Origin: Oscillospiraceae bacterium
GTDB lineage: Bacteria; Bacillota; Clostridia; Oscillospirales; CAG-272
Assembly: GCA_015064785.1 (NCBI GenBank)
Contig: SVRM01000009.1
Span: forward strand, 1-55,477
DNA length: 55,477 nucleotides
Direction: 5' to 3'
The stretch's first letter is position 1. Each line of letters starts with the position of its first letter. Below the pieces are notes generated by a model. That model saw nothing but the letters and a program-made list of their open reading frames with translations. It had not been told where the DNA came from and searched no databases. Positions 42,717 through 52,000 of the stretch are shown piece after piece. The translations under genes and the position numbers were made by a program.

Positions 42717-43252
42717 TCGCCGCCGAAGAATACGGACGCGCTTTGTATGCACTGGCCCAGGCGGAAGGGGAAGACGTGCTTGCCTCTTATCTTCAGACGC
42801 TGGAACAGGTTGATGCTTTATTCAAGGAACAGCCGTCATACAAAAAGCTCCTCGATACCCCCGCGATCCCGACTGAAGAAAAGCTCGGTCTGATTGACGA
42901 AGCCTTCGGGGGTTGTGAGACGAATATTCTCAATTTTATCAAAATTCTCTGTGAAAAACATGCCCTTTTCCGGCTGCATGACTGTGTCAGAGCGTACCGG
43001 AAGCTATACCGTGAAGAACATGCCATCACAGAAGCATCCTGCATCACTGCCCATCCTATGACGGAGGCACAGACAGAAGCTTTGAAACAGCGGCTGTGTG
43101 CGGTGACAGGGAAGCAGGTTATTCTCACCTGCCGGGTCGATCCTGCGCTGATTGGCGGTATTGTGCTTCTTGTGGATGGAAAACAGCTTGACGGTTCTGT
43201 GCGTGCGCGTCTGGATACATTCCGACAGGGACTGGCAGAGACCATTGTTTGA
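42713..43252 (+). CDS. atpH: F0F1 ATP synthase subunit delta
   Basis: 179 residues, normal length. The N-terminal helical bundle starts AEEYGRALYALAQAEG; the C-terminal part contains the conserved VDPALIGGIVLLVDGKQLDG-like block (about 142-161). It joins the outer stalk to the top of the alpha-beta ring. Starts in the atpF stop (ATGA). Confidence 0.94.
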   Translation: MIAAEEYGRALYALAQAEGEDVLASYLQTLEQVDALFKEQPSYKKLLDTPAIPTEEKLGLIDEAFGGCETNILNFIKILCEKHALFRLHDCVRAYRKLYREEHAITEASCITAHPMTEAQTEALKQRLCAVTGKQVILTCRVDPALIGGIVLLVDGKQLDGSVRARLDTFRQGLAETIV

Positions 43253-43254
43253 AG

Positions 43255-43293
43255 AAAGGAGATAACTTTTGCATGGCAAGAGTTATGATCTAA
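43255..43293 (+). promoter_or_regulatory. atpA ribosome binding site and seven-codon leader frame
   Basis: AAAGGAG (43255-43261) lies 34 bases before the family-typical atpA ATG. Between them an ATG at 43273 opens a six-residue frame (MARVMI, stop 43291-43293), while a TTG at 43269, 7 bases after the ribosome site, is in frame with atpA. Confidence 0.55.
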
Positions 43294-43295
43294 CT

Positions 43296-44825
43296 ATGCA
43301 GCTGAAAATAGACGATATCAGCAAAATTATAGCCGATCAGATCAAAAACTACGCCGTAAAGACGCAGGAAGACGAAATCGGATATGTCATTACGGTCGGT
43401 GACGGTATCGCAAAGGTACACGGCATCGAAAAGTGCAAATCCAATGAGCTTCTGAAGTTTGAAAACGGTTCCTTCGGTATGGCACTGAATCTGGAAGAAA
43501 CCTTTGTCAGTGTCGTTATGCTCGGTACTGACGTCGGTATCAGCGAGGGAAGTGTTGTTACCCGGACTGGGGAAGTTGTTTCTGTTCCGGTCGGTGACGC
43601 TATGATCGGTCGTGTTGTCAATGCACTCGGTCAGCCGATTGACGGCAAGGGTCCGATTGAAGCCGCTGAAATCCGCCCGATTGAAAAGAAGGCGCCCGGC
43701 ATCATCGAACGGAAATCCGTTTCCCAGCCCCTGCAGACCGGTATTAAGGCGATCGATGCGATGATTCCGATCGGACGCGGTCAGCGTGAACTGATCATCG
43801 GTGACAGGCAGACCGGTAAAACTGTCATTGCCACCGATACCATCATCAACCAAAAGGGTAAGGATGTCATCTGCATCTATGTTGCCATCGGACAGAAAAA
43901 CTCTACGGTTGCGCAGTTGGTTGAAACACTGACGGACAACGGTGCGATGGACTATACCATCATTGTTTCCGCAACCGCTTCCGAAATGGCACCGATTCAG
44001 TATATTGCACCGTATTCCGGTGTCACGATGGCGGAATACTTCATGGATCAGGGCAAGGATGTTTTGATTGTTTATGACGATCTTTCCAAGCACGCGGTTG
44101 CATACCGTGCGCTGTCGCTTCTGATCCGCCGTCCTCCGGGCCGTGAAGCGTATCCCGGCGACGTTTTCTATCTGCATTCAAGACTGCTGGAACGCGCAGC
44201 AAAGATGTCCGATGAATACGGCGGCGGTTCCATTACAGCATTGCCGATCATCGAAACACAGGCAGGCGACGTTTCTGCGTATATTCCCACCAACGTCATT
44301 TCGATTACAGACGGTCAGATCTTCCTTGAAACCGAACTGTTCCACTCCGGCGTCAGACCGGCGGTCAACCCCGGTATTTCTGTTTCCCGTGTTGGCGGTT
44401 CTGCGCAGATCAAAGCGATGAAGAAGGTCTCCGGTCCGCTGAAGCTGCTGTATTCGCAGTACAGAGAACTTCAGTCGTTTGCACAGTTCGGTTCGGACCT
44501 CGATGCAGACACAAAGACTCGTCTGGAGCAGGGTGCGCGTATTGTTGAGGTTCTGAAGCAGGACAGAAATGCACCGCTTCCTGTCGAATTGCAGATTATC
44601 ATTATTTATGCAGTTACCAACAATCTGCTCTCTGAGATTCCCACCACTGATATCCGCCGTTTTGAACGAGAACTCTTTGACCACATTCAGACGCTTCATC
44701 CCGATTTGATTGTATCGATTGGCGAAAAGAAGGTCATGGATGATGAAATGGAGGCGGCAATCACAGAGGTTGTCAAGGAATTCATCAACGCATTTCTCTG
44801 TAAGCCTGCGGGCAGTGAGGGATAA
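43296..44825 (+). CDS. atpA: F0F1 ATP synthase subunit alpha
   Basis: 509 residues counted from ATG 43296, where similarity to other alpha subunits begins ([20 protein letters not shown]). The Walker A sequence GDRQTGKT is at 169-176, and [20 protein letters not shown] follows near 288. It carries the non-catalytic nucleotide site of the F1 head. The nearest ribosome site instead favours a TTG at 43269, which would add nine residues; the choice is open. Confidence 0.96.
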   Translation: MQLKIDDISKIIADQIKNYAVKTQEDEIGYVITVGDGIAKVHGIEKCKSNELLKFENGSFGMALNLEETFVSVVMLGTDVGISEGSVVTRTGEVVSVPVGDAMIGRVVNALGQPIDGKGPIEAAEIRPIEKKAPGIIERKSVSQPLQTGIKAIDAMIPIGRGQRELIIGDRQTGKTVIATDTIINQKGKDVICIYVAIGQKNSTVAQLVETLTDNGAMDYTIIVSATASEMAPIQYIAPYSGVTMAEYFMDQGKDVLIVYDDLSKHAVAYRALSLLIRRPPGREAYPGDVFYLHSRLLERAAKMSDEYGGGSITALPIIETQAGDVSAYIPTNVISITDGQIFLETELFHSGVRPAVNPGISVSRVGGSAQIKAMKKVSGPLKLLYSQYRELQSFAQFGSDLDADTKTRLEQGARIVEVLKQDRNAPLPVELQIIIIYAVTNNLLSEIPTTDIRRFERELFDHIQTLHPDLIVSIGEKKVMDDEMEAAITEVVKEFINAFLCKPAGSEG

Positions 44826-44827
44826 TT

Positions 44828-45727
44828 ATGGCCGGAGCAAATATGAAGGCCATAAAGAGCCGCATCAAGAGTGTTGAAAGCACCCGGCAGATCACAAAAG
44901 CGATGGAGCTGGTTGCTTCATCCAAGCTCCGCCGTGCGAAACAGCAGGAGGAAGCGGTCAAGCCTTATTACAGTATGCTGCTCGATACCATCCGGGATAT
45001 TGTACGTGTCGGATGCGAATATCATCCGCTGATTAACGCAAAACCGGACGCGACGGCGACCTGTTATATCGTCATTGCCGGTGACAGAGGTCTTGCCGGC
45101 GGATACAACAACAATCTGTTCCGTCTTGTGAAGGAACAGATTGCCGATGATGATTTTGTGATCCCGGTCGGAAAAAAGAGCCTTGATTTCTATTCCAAGC
45201 AGCCGTTTGAGATTCTGTCAAAGGACTTTCCTCTGTCTGCCGATGTCGGAATTCAGGAATCCCACGAAATCGGGAAAATGATCTGCTCGGCATTCCGTGT
45301 GGGCAAGATCGGTCGTGTCGTTGTTGCATATACGGAATTTGCGTCGATGCTTTCTCAGGTTCCGAAAACCATGGAGCTTCTGCCGCTGGAACGGGATGTT
45401 CTCCGTGCGCAGTCTTCTCAAAATGAGAGTTTTCCGGCGCCGGATACAGAAGATGCAAAGCCAAAGCTGCTTCCAGATACAATTTACGAACCATCGCCGG
45501 AGGCGGTTCTGGAATCGGTCATTCCGCAGTATGTTTCCGGTATGATTTTCGGAGCTGTCTGTGAAGCTGCCGCATCAGAATTTGCCGCACGCCGCACTGC
45601 GATGAACGCAGCAAACAAGAATGCCGACGAAATGATTTCTGCTCTGACGCTGCGTTATAACCGTGCGCGTCAAGCGATGATTACGCAGGAAATCACCGAG
45701 ATCATTGCAGGCTCGGAAGCACTTTAA
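44828..45727 (+). CDS. atpG: F0F1 ATP synthase subunit gamma
   Basis: 299 residues. The N-terminal helix MKAIKSRIKSVESTRQITKA and C-terminal MISALTLRYNRARQAMITQE (about 266-285) form the rotating coiled coil; GDRGLAGGYNNN (about 85-96) is a conserved loop. A loop rich in Pro, Glu and Asp (about 199-225) makes it slightly longer than average. GAGGG lies about 7 bases before ATG 44828. Confidence 0.96.
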   Translation: MAGANMKAIKSRIKSVESTRQITKAMELVASSKLRRAKQQEEAVKPYYSMLLDTIRDIVRVGCEYHPLINAKPDATATCYIVIAGDRGLAGGYNNNLFRLVKEQIADDDFVIPVGKKSLDFYSKQPFEILSKDFPLSADVGIQESHEIGKMICSAFRVGKIGRVVVAYTEFASMLSQVPKTMELLPLERDVLRAQSSQNESFPAPDTEDAKPKLLPDTIYEPSPEAVLESVIPQYVSGMIFGAVCEAAASEFAARRTAMNAANKNADEMISALTLRYNRARQAMITQEITEIIAGSEAL

Positions 45728-45730
45728 TAA

Positions 45731-47191
<1,461 letters not shown>

Positions 47192-47211
47192 GCAGGGAAG
47201 GCAGATTGCAT

Positions 47212-47622
47212 ATGGAAAATATGAAGCTGCACATTGTAACGCCGGAGGGCAATGCGTTTTCCGGAGATGTTCGTTCTGTGATTGTACGTACAACGGAAGG
47301 CGATGTCGGTATTCTGAAGAACCACACAAACTTCGTTGCGGCAATTGCGTATGGGATGCTGAAAATCACAGATCCTGACGGCAATGCACGGATTGCGGCA
47401 TGTATGAATGGATTTGTGAGCGTCGAAGCTGCGCAGGTCCGAATCATTGCCACAACCTTTGAGTTTGCTGATGATCTCGACATTGCACGCGCAACAAGAG
47501 CCAAGGAAGAATCGGAAGCACGCCTTTCCGAAGCATCTCTGACAGACGAAGAACGAGAGCTTGCACAATCCCGTCGTCTCCGCGCGGAAAACCGTATCCG
47601 TGTTTACGAATTGAATCAATAA
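47212..47622 (+). CDS. atpC: F0F1 ATP synthase subunit epsilon
   Basis: 136 residues. N-terminal beta-sandwich (KLHIVTPEGNAFSGDVRSVI; GDVGILKNHTNFVAAI) and C-terminal helical hairpin (about 88-136) that can stop rotation. ATG 47212 follows GGAAGG by about 10 bases. Last gene of the operon, followed by a terminator. Confidence 0.95.
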   Translation: MENMKLHIVTPEGNAFSGDVRSVIVRTTEGDVGILKNHTNFVAAIAYGMLKITDPDGNARIAACMNGFVSVEAAQVRIIATTFEFADDLDIARATRAKEESEARLSEASLTDEERELAQSRRLRAENRIRVYELNQ

Positions 47623-47628
47623 AACTTT

Positions 47629-47663
47629 ACAGTACCGGCACCGGAAATGGTGATCGGTACTGT
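47629..47663 (+). terminator. Terminator of the atp operon
   Basis: ACAGTACCG (47629-47637) pairs with CGGTACTGT (47655-47663), followed by TTGTTTGG and a T-rich stretch. Confidence 0.85.
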
Positions 47664-47682
47664 TTGTTTGGATTTTTTCTGT

Positions 47683-47711
47683 TTGACAGCAGTGGAGCTG
47701 TGTGTTATTTT
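47683..47711 (+). promoter_or_regulatory. Possible promoter in the atpC-sigE gap
   Basis: TTGACA (47683-47688), 17-base spacer ending in TGT, TATTTT (47706-47711). It would read a non-coding RNA of about 95 bases up to the hairpin at 47778-47812. Confidence 0.4.
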
Positions 47712-47777
47712 ATAAAAGCATTGTTGTAAATAACTTAAATCTATAAAATGCAAATTTTATATAATTAAGGGAAGCGA

Positions 47778-47812
47778 AATCAGGAAGCGTGGAGGTTGCC
47801 AGCTTCCTGATT
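47778..47812. terminator. Hairpin terminator, end of sigE side
   Basis: AATCAGGAAGC (47778-47788) pairs with GCTTCCTGATT (47802-47812); on the plus strand TTGTCTTTT follows. Likely ends the leftward sigE transcript and any rightward RNA from 47718. Confidence 0.7.
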
Positions 47813-47820
47813 GTTGTCTT

Positions 47821-48591
47821 TTACAGCAAACCGCTGATTTCGGCTTTTAAGGTTCGTATGATCTTTTTTTCCAACCTTGATATGTAGGACTGAGAAATCC
47901 CGAGCATATCAGCGACTTCTTTTTGTGTCAGTTCTTTTCCGTTGTTATCGAAACAACCATCCTCATGGAGCCCAAATCGAAGACGGATAATCAGGCGTTC
48001 ACGTTCATCCAAGTGCTGTAATGCATCCGCTATGATTTTCTGATCTTCATCTTTTTCCAGTGCATCTGAGATCGAATCCTCATCACTGCCGAGGATATCG
48101 GATAACAGCAATTCGTTTCCGTCCCAGTCAACATTCAACGGTTCATCAATGGACATCTCCTGGCGGACATTGCTGTTTTTTCGGATATACATCAAAATCT
48201 CATTCTCAATACAACGCGATGCATATGTTGCCAGTTTGATGTTTTTGTCTGCACGGAATGTATTGATGGCTTTGATGAGTCCGATGGTACCGATGGATAT
48301 CAGATCTTCAAGCCCAATACCGGTATTTTCAAACTTTTTTGCAATGAATACAACCAACCGAAGATTTCGTTCAATCAGTGTATTTCTGACCTCGGTTTTC
48401 TCAATCTCGCTGCATTGATAAAATCTATTTAATAATTCGGTTTCTTCTTCGTTTGTTAATGGTGTTGGAAGCGTGTCCGAACCGTTGATGTACATGATTG
48501 GATTGTCTGATATGAAACAGAGTTTACAAAACCATCTTTGCAGAATCTTCGATACCTGTATCGGTGCATCTGACGTCATAAAAATTACCAT
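47821..48591 (-). CDS. sigE: Sporulation sigma factor SigE (mother cell)
   Basis: 256 residues. Region 2 is nearly identical to known Sig[38 protein letters not shown] and [34 protein letters not shown] links to region 3, and region 4 ends [20 protein letters not shown]. About 33 hydrophobic and basic residues precede [12 protein letters not shown] and form the pro-sequence removed by SpoIIGA. An insertion ([12 protein letters not shown]) lengthens the region-4 loop. ATG 48591 has AAGGTAA only upstream of a perfect hairpin; ATG 48579 is an alternative. sigG, which follows sigE in Bacillus, is absent. Confidence 0.95.
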   Translation of the reverse strand: MVIFMTSDAPIQVSKILQRWFCKLCFISDNPIMYINGSDTLPTPLTNEEETELLNRFYQCSEIEKTEVRNTLIERNLRLVVFIAKKFENTGIGLEDLISIGTIGLIKAINTFRADKNIKLATYASRCIENEILMYIRKNSNVRQEMSIDEPLNVDWDGNELLLSDILGSDEDSISDALEKDEDQKIIADALQHLDERERLIIRLRFGLHEDGCFDNNGKELTQKEVADMLGISQSYISRLEKKIIRTLKAEISGLL

Positions 48592-48592
48592 G

Positions 48593-48622
48593 GCTTTCGT
48601 TCACGAAAGCTTACCTTTCTTT
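48593..48622 (-). promoter_or_regulatory. Hairpin between ribosome binding site and sigE start codon
   Basis: GCTTTCGT-TC-ACGAAAGC (48593-48610), 8 perfect pairs with a 2-base centre, lies directly between the purine-rich AAAGGTAA (about 48613-48620 on the minus strand) and the sigE ATG at 48591. Folding would bring the two to normal spacing. Confidence 0.55.
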
Positions 48623-48702
48623 GAGGAATTGGGACTGGTTTTTTCATGCGATGTAATCGCAGGCAAAATCGGAGATGAATATCCACGAATGCCACAAAAC
48701 CC

Positions 48703-48769
48703 GCGTGAAACGTAATATTCACGCTATCATCCTTTCAATTTTCAATCATCCTTCTTTCAATCATCCTTC
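48703..48769 (-). repeat. Hairpin and 15-base tandem repeat between spoIIGA and sigE
   Basis: TTTCAATCATCCTTC occurs twice head to tail (48740-48754 and 48755-48769) with a partial third copy at 48726-48738. The spoIIGA stop codon lies in the second unit. GCGTGAA/TTCACGC (48703-48709 and 48718-48724) forms a small hairpin downstream. Confidence 0.7.
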
Positions 48770-49606
48770 AAGCGGCAGCACGGCTGTCGGAACGATCGCA
48801 TATTCCGTACCGCGCGAGAAAACAATGTATATCTCTGTTTCTGGAATATCAAGACGATCCGCCTGCAATCTGACAGCATCGGGTAGAATCCCCCATGATA
48901 ACGACAATCGGTCCAATGTTTTCAATGGAATCAGTCGGCTTCCGTGCACCCGTCCGTTTTCCAGCTGCGCCGGTTCCACGCCAAGGCGATATTGTTCCTT
49001 GTACGGAAGAATCATCACCGGCTTTCCGGATATCGGTTCAGATACAAGATTTCCGCTGTCAAACAGGCACGGCACAACTGTTTCATGCCCGTTCCACTGT
49101 ACGGATGCAGTTCCGTTGCGCTTCACCAGTTTTTTGATCTCCGCGCGTGATATAATCCGACAGATGACACCAAGAAATACAAAGATCGCCGATACTGTCA
49201 GGAAAAACAGGCGATGCCGTACCGCTCCATCCGATACCGTGAATCCAAGTGCGGCAAAACGCCGGTTCAGCCATACAAATATAACAGTCATGATTCCGCC
49301 GGCACAGGCTTCCAGAAATAGAAACAGGAAAAACGCGCAAAGCATCATGCGGATTTTCCGTTTTTTCCGGGGAGCAAGAATCACAGCCGATGTCAGCCAT
49401 CCGAGCAAAAGTATGGCTGCTGAAACTGCGCCGGATAATACGGCTGTGCAAAAGACACTGATCCCTGCACAAATCGCTGCCGCCGGAAGCAATCGCCGCA
49501 AACGCACACGCCATCCGAGCAGCTTGCATGTAAAATAGAGTGCGCAGAAATCCATGGAAAAGTCGATGCAAAACAGGACTTCTCCCCAGACAATTACACC
49601 GTCCAA
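48761..49606 (-). CDS. spoIIGA: SpoIIGA, sigma-E processing aspartic protease
   Basis: 281 residues. Five membrane segments fill residues 4-150; the C-terminal protease domain has the active-site PCLFDSGNLVSEPISGKPV (179-197) with Asp183, the same number as the catalytic Asp of Bacillus subtilis SpoIIGA. It cuts pro-SigE in the mother cell on a signal from the forespore. TTG 49606 is chosen because AGGAGG (49616-49621 on the minus strand) is 9 bases upstream and the resulting N-terminus fits the family. The sigE gene follows after 169 bases. Confidence 0.9.
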   Translation of the reverse strand: MDGVIVWGEVLFCIDFSMDFCALYFTCKLLGWRVRLRRLLPAAAICAGISVFCTAVLSGAVSAAILLLGWLTSAVILAPRKKRKIRMMLCAFFLFLFLEACAGGIMTVIFVWLNRRFAALGFTVSDGAVRHRLFFLTVSAIFVFLGVICRIISRAEIKKLVKRNGTASVQWNGHETVVPCLFDSGNLVSEPISGKPVMILPYKEQYRLGVEPAQLENGRVHGSRLIPLKTLDRLSLSWGILPDAVRLQADRLDIPETEIYIVFSRGTEYAIVPTAVLPLEG

Positions 49607-49626
49607 TATTTTTGACCTCCTGCTTT

Positions 49627-49649
49627 GGGGTGTATTCATTATACACCCC
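49627..49649 (-). promoter_or_regulatory. Hairpin overlapping the spoIIGA -10 region
   Basis: GGGGTGTAT-TCATT-ATACACCCC, nine perfect pairs. On the minus strand TATAAT lies inside it, 5 bases before AGGAGG starts the ribosome site. It would be complete only in RNA that began further upstream, for instance at the spoIIID promoter. Confidence 0.6.
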
Positions 49650-49685
49650 AATCCTCATGAAATCGGTCGAATTCTGATTGACGAA
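49638..49685 (-). promoter_or_regulatory. spoIIGA-sigE promoter with Spo0A-like boxes
   Basis: TATAAT (49643-49638, minus strand). No -35 is found at 17 bases; TTCGAC is at 22 bases (49671-49666). Two sequences close to the 0A box TGNCGAA occur on the plus strand: GGTCGAA (49665-49671) and TGACGAA (49679-49685). The Bacillus subtilis spoIIG promoter is also a sigma-A promoter with 22-base spacing and Spo0A bound over the -35. Confidence 0.6.
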
Positions 49686-49702
49686 CAAAATTCACACTAT
49701 GT

Positions 49703-49969
49703 TCATTCTTCCTGCGCGGCCTGATGTATCAGCAGATATTTTTGTTTTGTTGCTTCCCCGCCGCGCAAATGCCGTTCGGCCTTGTTTTCTTCGAGGACTG
49801 CGCGCACTGCGGCATACATTGCCGGATCGATCTGTGTGAGCTTTTGTGTCATATCTTTGTGAACCGTCGATTTGGATACGCCGAAACGTCCGGCAGCCTC
49901 GCGCACGGTAGCATGTGTATCACGGATATACTCACCCAAGGTGAGAACACGTTCTCTGATGGCATCCAT
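49703..49969 (-). CDS. spoIIID: Sporulation transcription regulator SpoIIID
   Basis: 88 residues, the usual size. ATVREAAGRFGVSKSTVHKD (20-39) is the helix-turn-helix and ERHLRGGEATKQKYL (65-79) the conserved C-terminal DNA-contacting segment; both match Bacillus SpoIIID closely. It adjusts SigE-dependent genes and prepares SigK expression in the mother cell. ATG 49969 follows GGGGGAT by about 5 bases. It lies 96 bases upstream of spoIIGA on the same strand with no terminator between, and has a sigma-E promoter. Confidence 0.96.
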   Translation of the reverse strand: MDAIRERVLTLGEYIRDTHATVREAAGRFGVSKSTVHKDMTQKLTQIDPAMYAAVRAVLEENKAERHLRGGEATKQKYLLIHQAAQEE

Positions 49970-50027
49970 AGTTATCCCCCGACACCGGTTGATTACAGTT
50001 TTCACTGTCCGGTATTCTTTCACAGGC

Positions 50028-50056
50028 AATGTATGAAAGCGAATCAGAGGATATGA
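50028..50056 (-). promoter_or_regulatory. Sigma-E promoter of spoIIID
   Basis: Minus strand: TCATATC (50056-50050), 14 bases, CATACATT (50035-50028). The sigma-E consensus is KMATATT-N14/15-CATACAHT, so 14 of 15 positions agree. About 50 bases of leader follow. Confidence 0.85.
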
Positions 50057-50130
50057 CAGGCAACACAATTGTTAAATTATATTTAATAAAACAACGTGCA
50101 AACGGATGCGTTTATAAACGCCATTATAAA

Positions 50131-51033
50131 TTACCACAAATTTTCTTCCAGATAACGTTCCAGACGTTCGATTGGCCAAGCTGCCATCGGATACTCACAG
50201 AGAAGATCAAGCTCATAACGAATGCCGTACAGATTGACTCGACGGCGCACATCGGGATGGGAAAACAGGTCCGGTGCGTATTTCTGCATCCAGAGAAGCA
50301 AATTACTGTAATCTTTGGGATGGGTATGCGGATGATCGTCCTCATTTGCGTAGGTAAACGGATGAATCAGCATTCGCTGCCAGACGTCAAGAACCATATC
50401 CATCGGTGCCGCTTCCAACATTTCAAAGTCGATCAGAACGACCTTGCCCTCTTCCGTGACAAGAAAATTATCAAAATGCAGGTCATAGTGGATCAGAACC
50501 GACTGCGCACCGTCAAGAACATGCGCGTGTGTCTGTACATAAGAAAGTACCCGGGAAAGCAGTTCTTCCCTGATGCCGCCGATTTCACGCAGCTTCTGTG
50601 CCAGCGTGTTGATCCGATACAAAACGCGCGAACGGTAATCGCTGTAGTGCGGTAAAAACGCCTCCGTACCCGAAAGATCAATGCCGTTGATCGCAAGCGT
50701 GATTTCCGCGATCTGCCGGATGATACCCTCCCGTGCCTCTACAGAAAGATCACGCCACAGCCGGAACAAACCGATACCGTGAATGCGTTCCATCAGAATC
50801 CAGTTCTCCCCTGCTGCATACAATTGCGGAATTCCGTCAAGTTTTGCGGTTTCGTAAAACCAGTGTTCCTTCTGATATCCGCGGCGGTTATCCTCGGGAT
50901 ATACTTTGAGAACCGCATGTTCACCGATATAAACCCGATTGCGGAATCCAACATTGGTCAGCGTCGGGGTATCATCGGGAAATCCGTTTTCGATATAAAT
51001 GGCACGGATTTGTTGTTCTGTCATTTCTGTCAT
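50131..51033 (-). CDS. Aminoglycoside-phosphotransferase-type kinase
   Basis: 300 residues, the APH/choline kinase fold. VLKVY (41-45, Lys43) binds ATP; IHYDLHFDNFLV (181-192) has the catalytic Asp184 and Asn189; VLIDFEML (199-206, Asp202) binds magnesium. Family members phosphorylate antibiotics, choline, homoserine, sugars or fructosamines. Nothing here indicates resistance, so the acceptor is open. ATG 51033 follows GGAGAT by 7 bases; further ATGs at 51042 and 51024 are less well spaced. Separated from the phosphodiesterase gene by a terminator. Confidence 0.85.
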   Translation of the reverse strand: MTEMTEQQIRAIYIENGFPDDTPTLTNVGFRNRVYIGEHAVLKVYPEDNRRGYQKEHWFYETAKLDGIPQLYAAGENWILMERIHGIGLFRLWRDLSVEAREGIIRQIAEITLAINGIDLSGTEAFLPHYSDYRSRVLYRINTLAQKLREIGGIREELLSRVLSYVQTHAHVLDGAQSVLIHYDLHFDNFLVTEEGKVVLIDFEMLEAAPMDMVLDVWQRMLIHPFTYANEDDHPHTHPKDYSNLLLWMQKYAPDLFSHPDVRRRVNLYGIRYELDLLCEYPMAAWPIERLERYLEENLW

Positions 51034-51076
51034 GGACAGCATCTCCTACTATATTACTTTTTCAACAAAATACGCA

Positions 51077-51117
51077 GAAAAACAGCACATTCCTGCTTTT
51101 TCGGCAGAAATGCGCTG
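51077..51117 (-). terminator. Terminator of the ogt-GH43-phosphodiesterase operon
   Basis: Minus strand: CAGC and inner CATT/CTGC arms (from 51117) pair with GCAG/AATG/GCTG (to 51083) around CGAAAAA, followed by TTTTTCT. Confidence 0.75.
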
Positions 51118-51129
51118 TGAAACGTTTGC

Positions 51130-51960
51130 TTATTTGACTCTCTTACCGACCTCATCCAGATACAGCTTTGCCGCCAGTGTCCAGTCGGTCTGAATGATAT
51201 CATAGCCCTGATCTGCAAGCCAGCCCCAGCCGGAATACGGATCGCCGGTCAAAGAGGAATCGTCGGTATGCCCCGCTGTCAGCACTGCGCGGTAATCATA
51301 AACGATTGCGTTTGCCCAAAGAAGCAGTCCCTTTTCATGCATTGTATCGATATATGCTTTCGTTGCAACCTGTGATTCTTCGGTCTTGAACAGAACTTCT
51401 GCGCCGATGAAATTGATCTTCCGCTTCAAAAGCGCTTCTGTGCAGGTATCCGTTTCGCTGATAATGGGCATATACGGAAGCTCCGGTGCGTACTGTTCTA
51501 CCAGATCAAACCACTTGGGATCGGCGCCGGTTTTTACGATAACCTGCTCCTGCATTCCATGACGGCGGATACAATCGGTAATGCCGGGAATATCGTCCCA
51601 GAACTTATCGACGTTGACATAGGCACGTCCCTTGATGAGATCAAGAACCTCGTCCAGACGGCTTACGGGATGTACGGTCCTGGTTCCGTCCTGATTGACG
51701 AAAACGAGCTTATCAACATCTTCTGCCATCATATCTCTGATACGGATATCGGAACGAAGATGCGGATGCTCCATGCCGGGATGGAAAACGTAAAGCTGTT
51801 TGTCTGCGGTGACAGCGCCGTCGATTTCAACGATGTCAGCCCCCTGACGAAGTGCGATCTCATAAGCGGCGAGTGTGTTGCACGGAATGTTGCCTCCTGC
51901 AGCACCGCGGTGCGCTGCAAGCAGAATCCGCTCGGATGCAGCATCAATGATTTTTTTCAT
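51130..51960 (-). CDS. Glycerophosphodiester phosphodiesterase family protein
   Basis: 276 residues, one TIM-barrel GDPD domain. The signature HR...ExD...H is intact: AAHRGAAGG (about 15-23), ADIVEIDGAV (about 40-49) and YVFHPGMEHPH (about 57-67). The segment normally PENT reads PCNT. The end GYDIIQTDWTLAAKLYL matches the family. These enzymes free glycerol 3-phosphate from deacylated phospholipids or teichoic acids. AAAGGAG is 8 bases before ATG 51960. No signal peptide. Last gene of its operon, 40 bases after GH43. Confidence 0.9.
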   Translation of the reverse strand: MKKIIDAASERILLAAHRGAAGGNIPCNTLAAYEIALRQGADIVEIDGAVTADKQLYVFHPGMEHPHLRSDIRIRDMMAEDVDKLVFVNQDGTRTVHPVSRLDEVLDLIKGRAYVNVDKFWDDIPGITDCIRRHGMQEQVIVKTGADPKWFDLVEQYAPELPYMPIISETDTCTEALLKRKINFIGAEVLFKTEESQVATKAYIDTMHEKGLLLWANAIVYDYRAVLTAGHTDDSSLTGDPYSGWGWLADQGYDIIQTDWTLAAKLYLDEVGKRVK

Positions 51961-52000
51961 GTTGATATCTCCTTTAGTTGTTTTTTGTGATATTTGCATG

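Noticed and set aside
48726-48769. Tandem repeat considered as a CRISPR remnant
   Set aside because: Units are 15 bases without spacers and no cas gene is present.
50072-50121. Palindromes TTAAAT-TAT-ATTTAA and GCGTTTATAAACGC upstream of the spoIIID promoter
   Set aside because: Short and AT-rich; without a known binding protein they could arise by chance, so no operator is claimed.
50131-51033. Kinase as an aminoglycoside resistance gene
   Set aside because: Only the general APH fold is visible and the context gives no sign of a resistance island.
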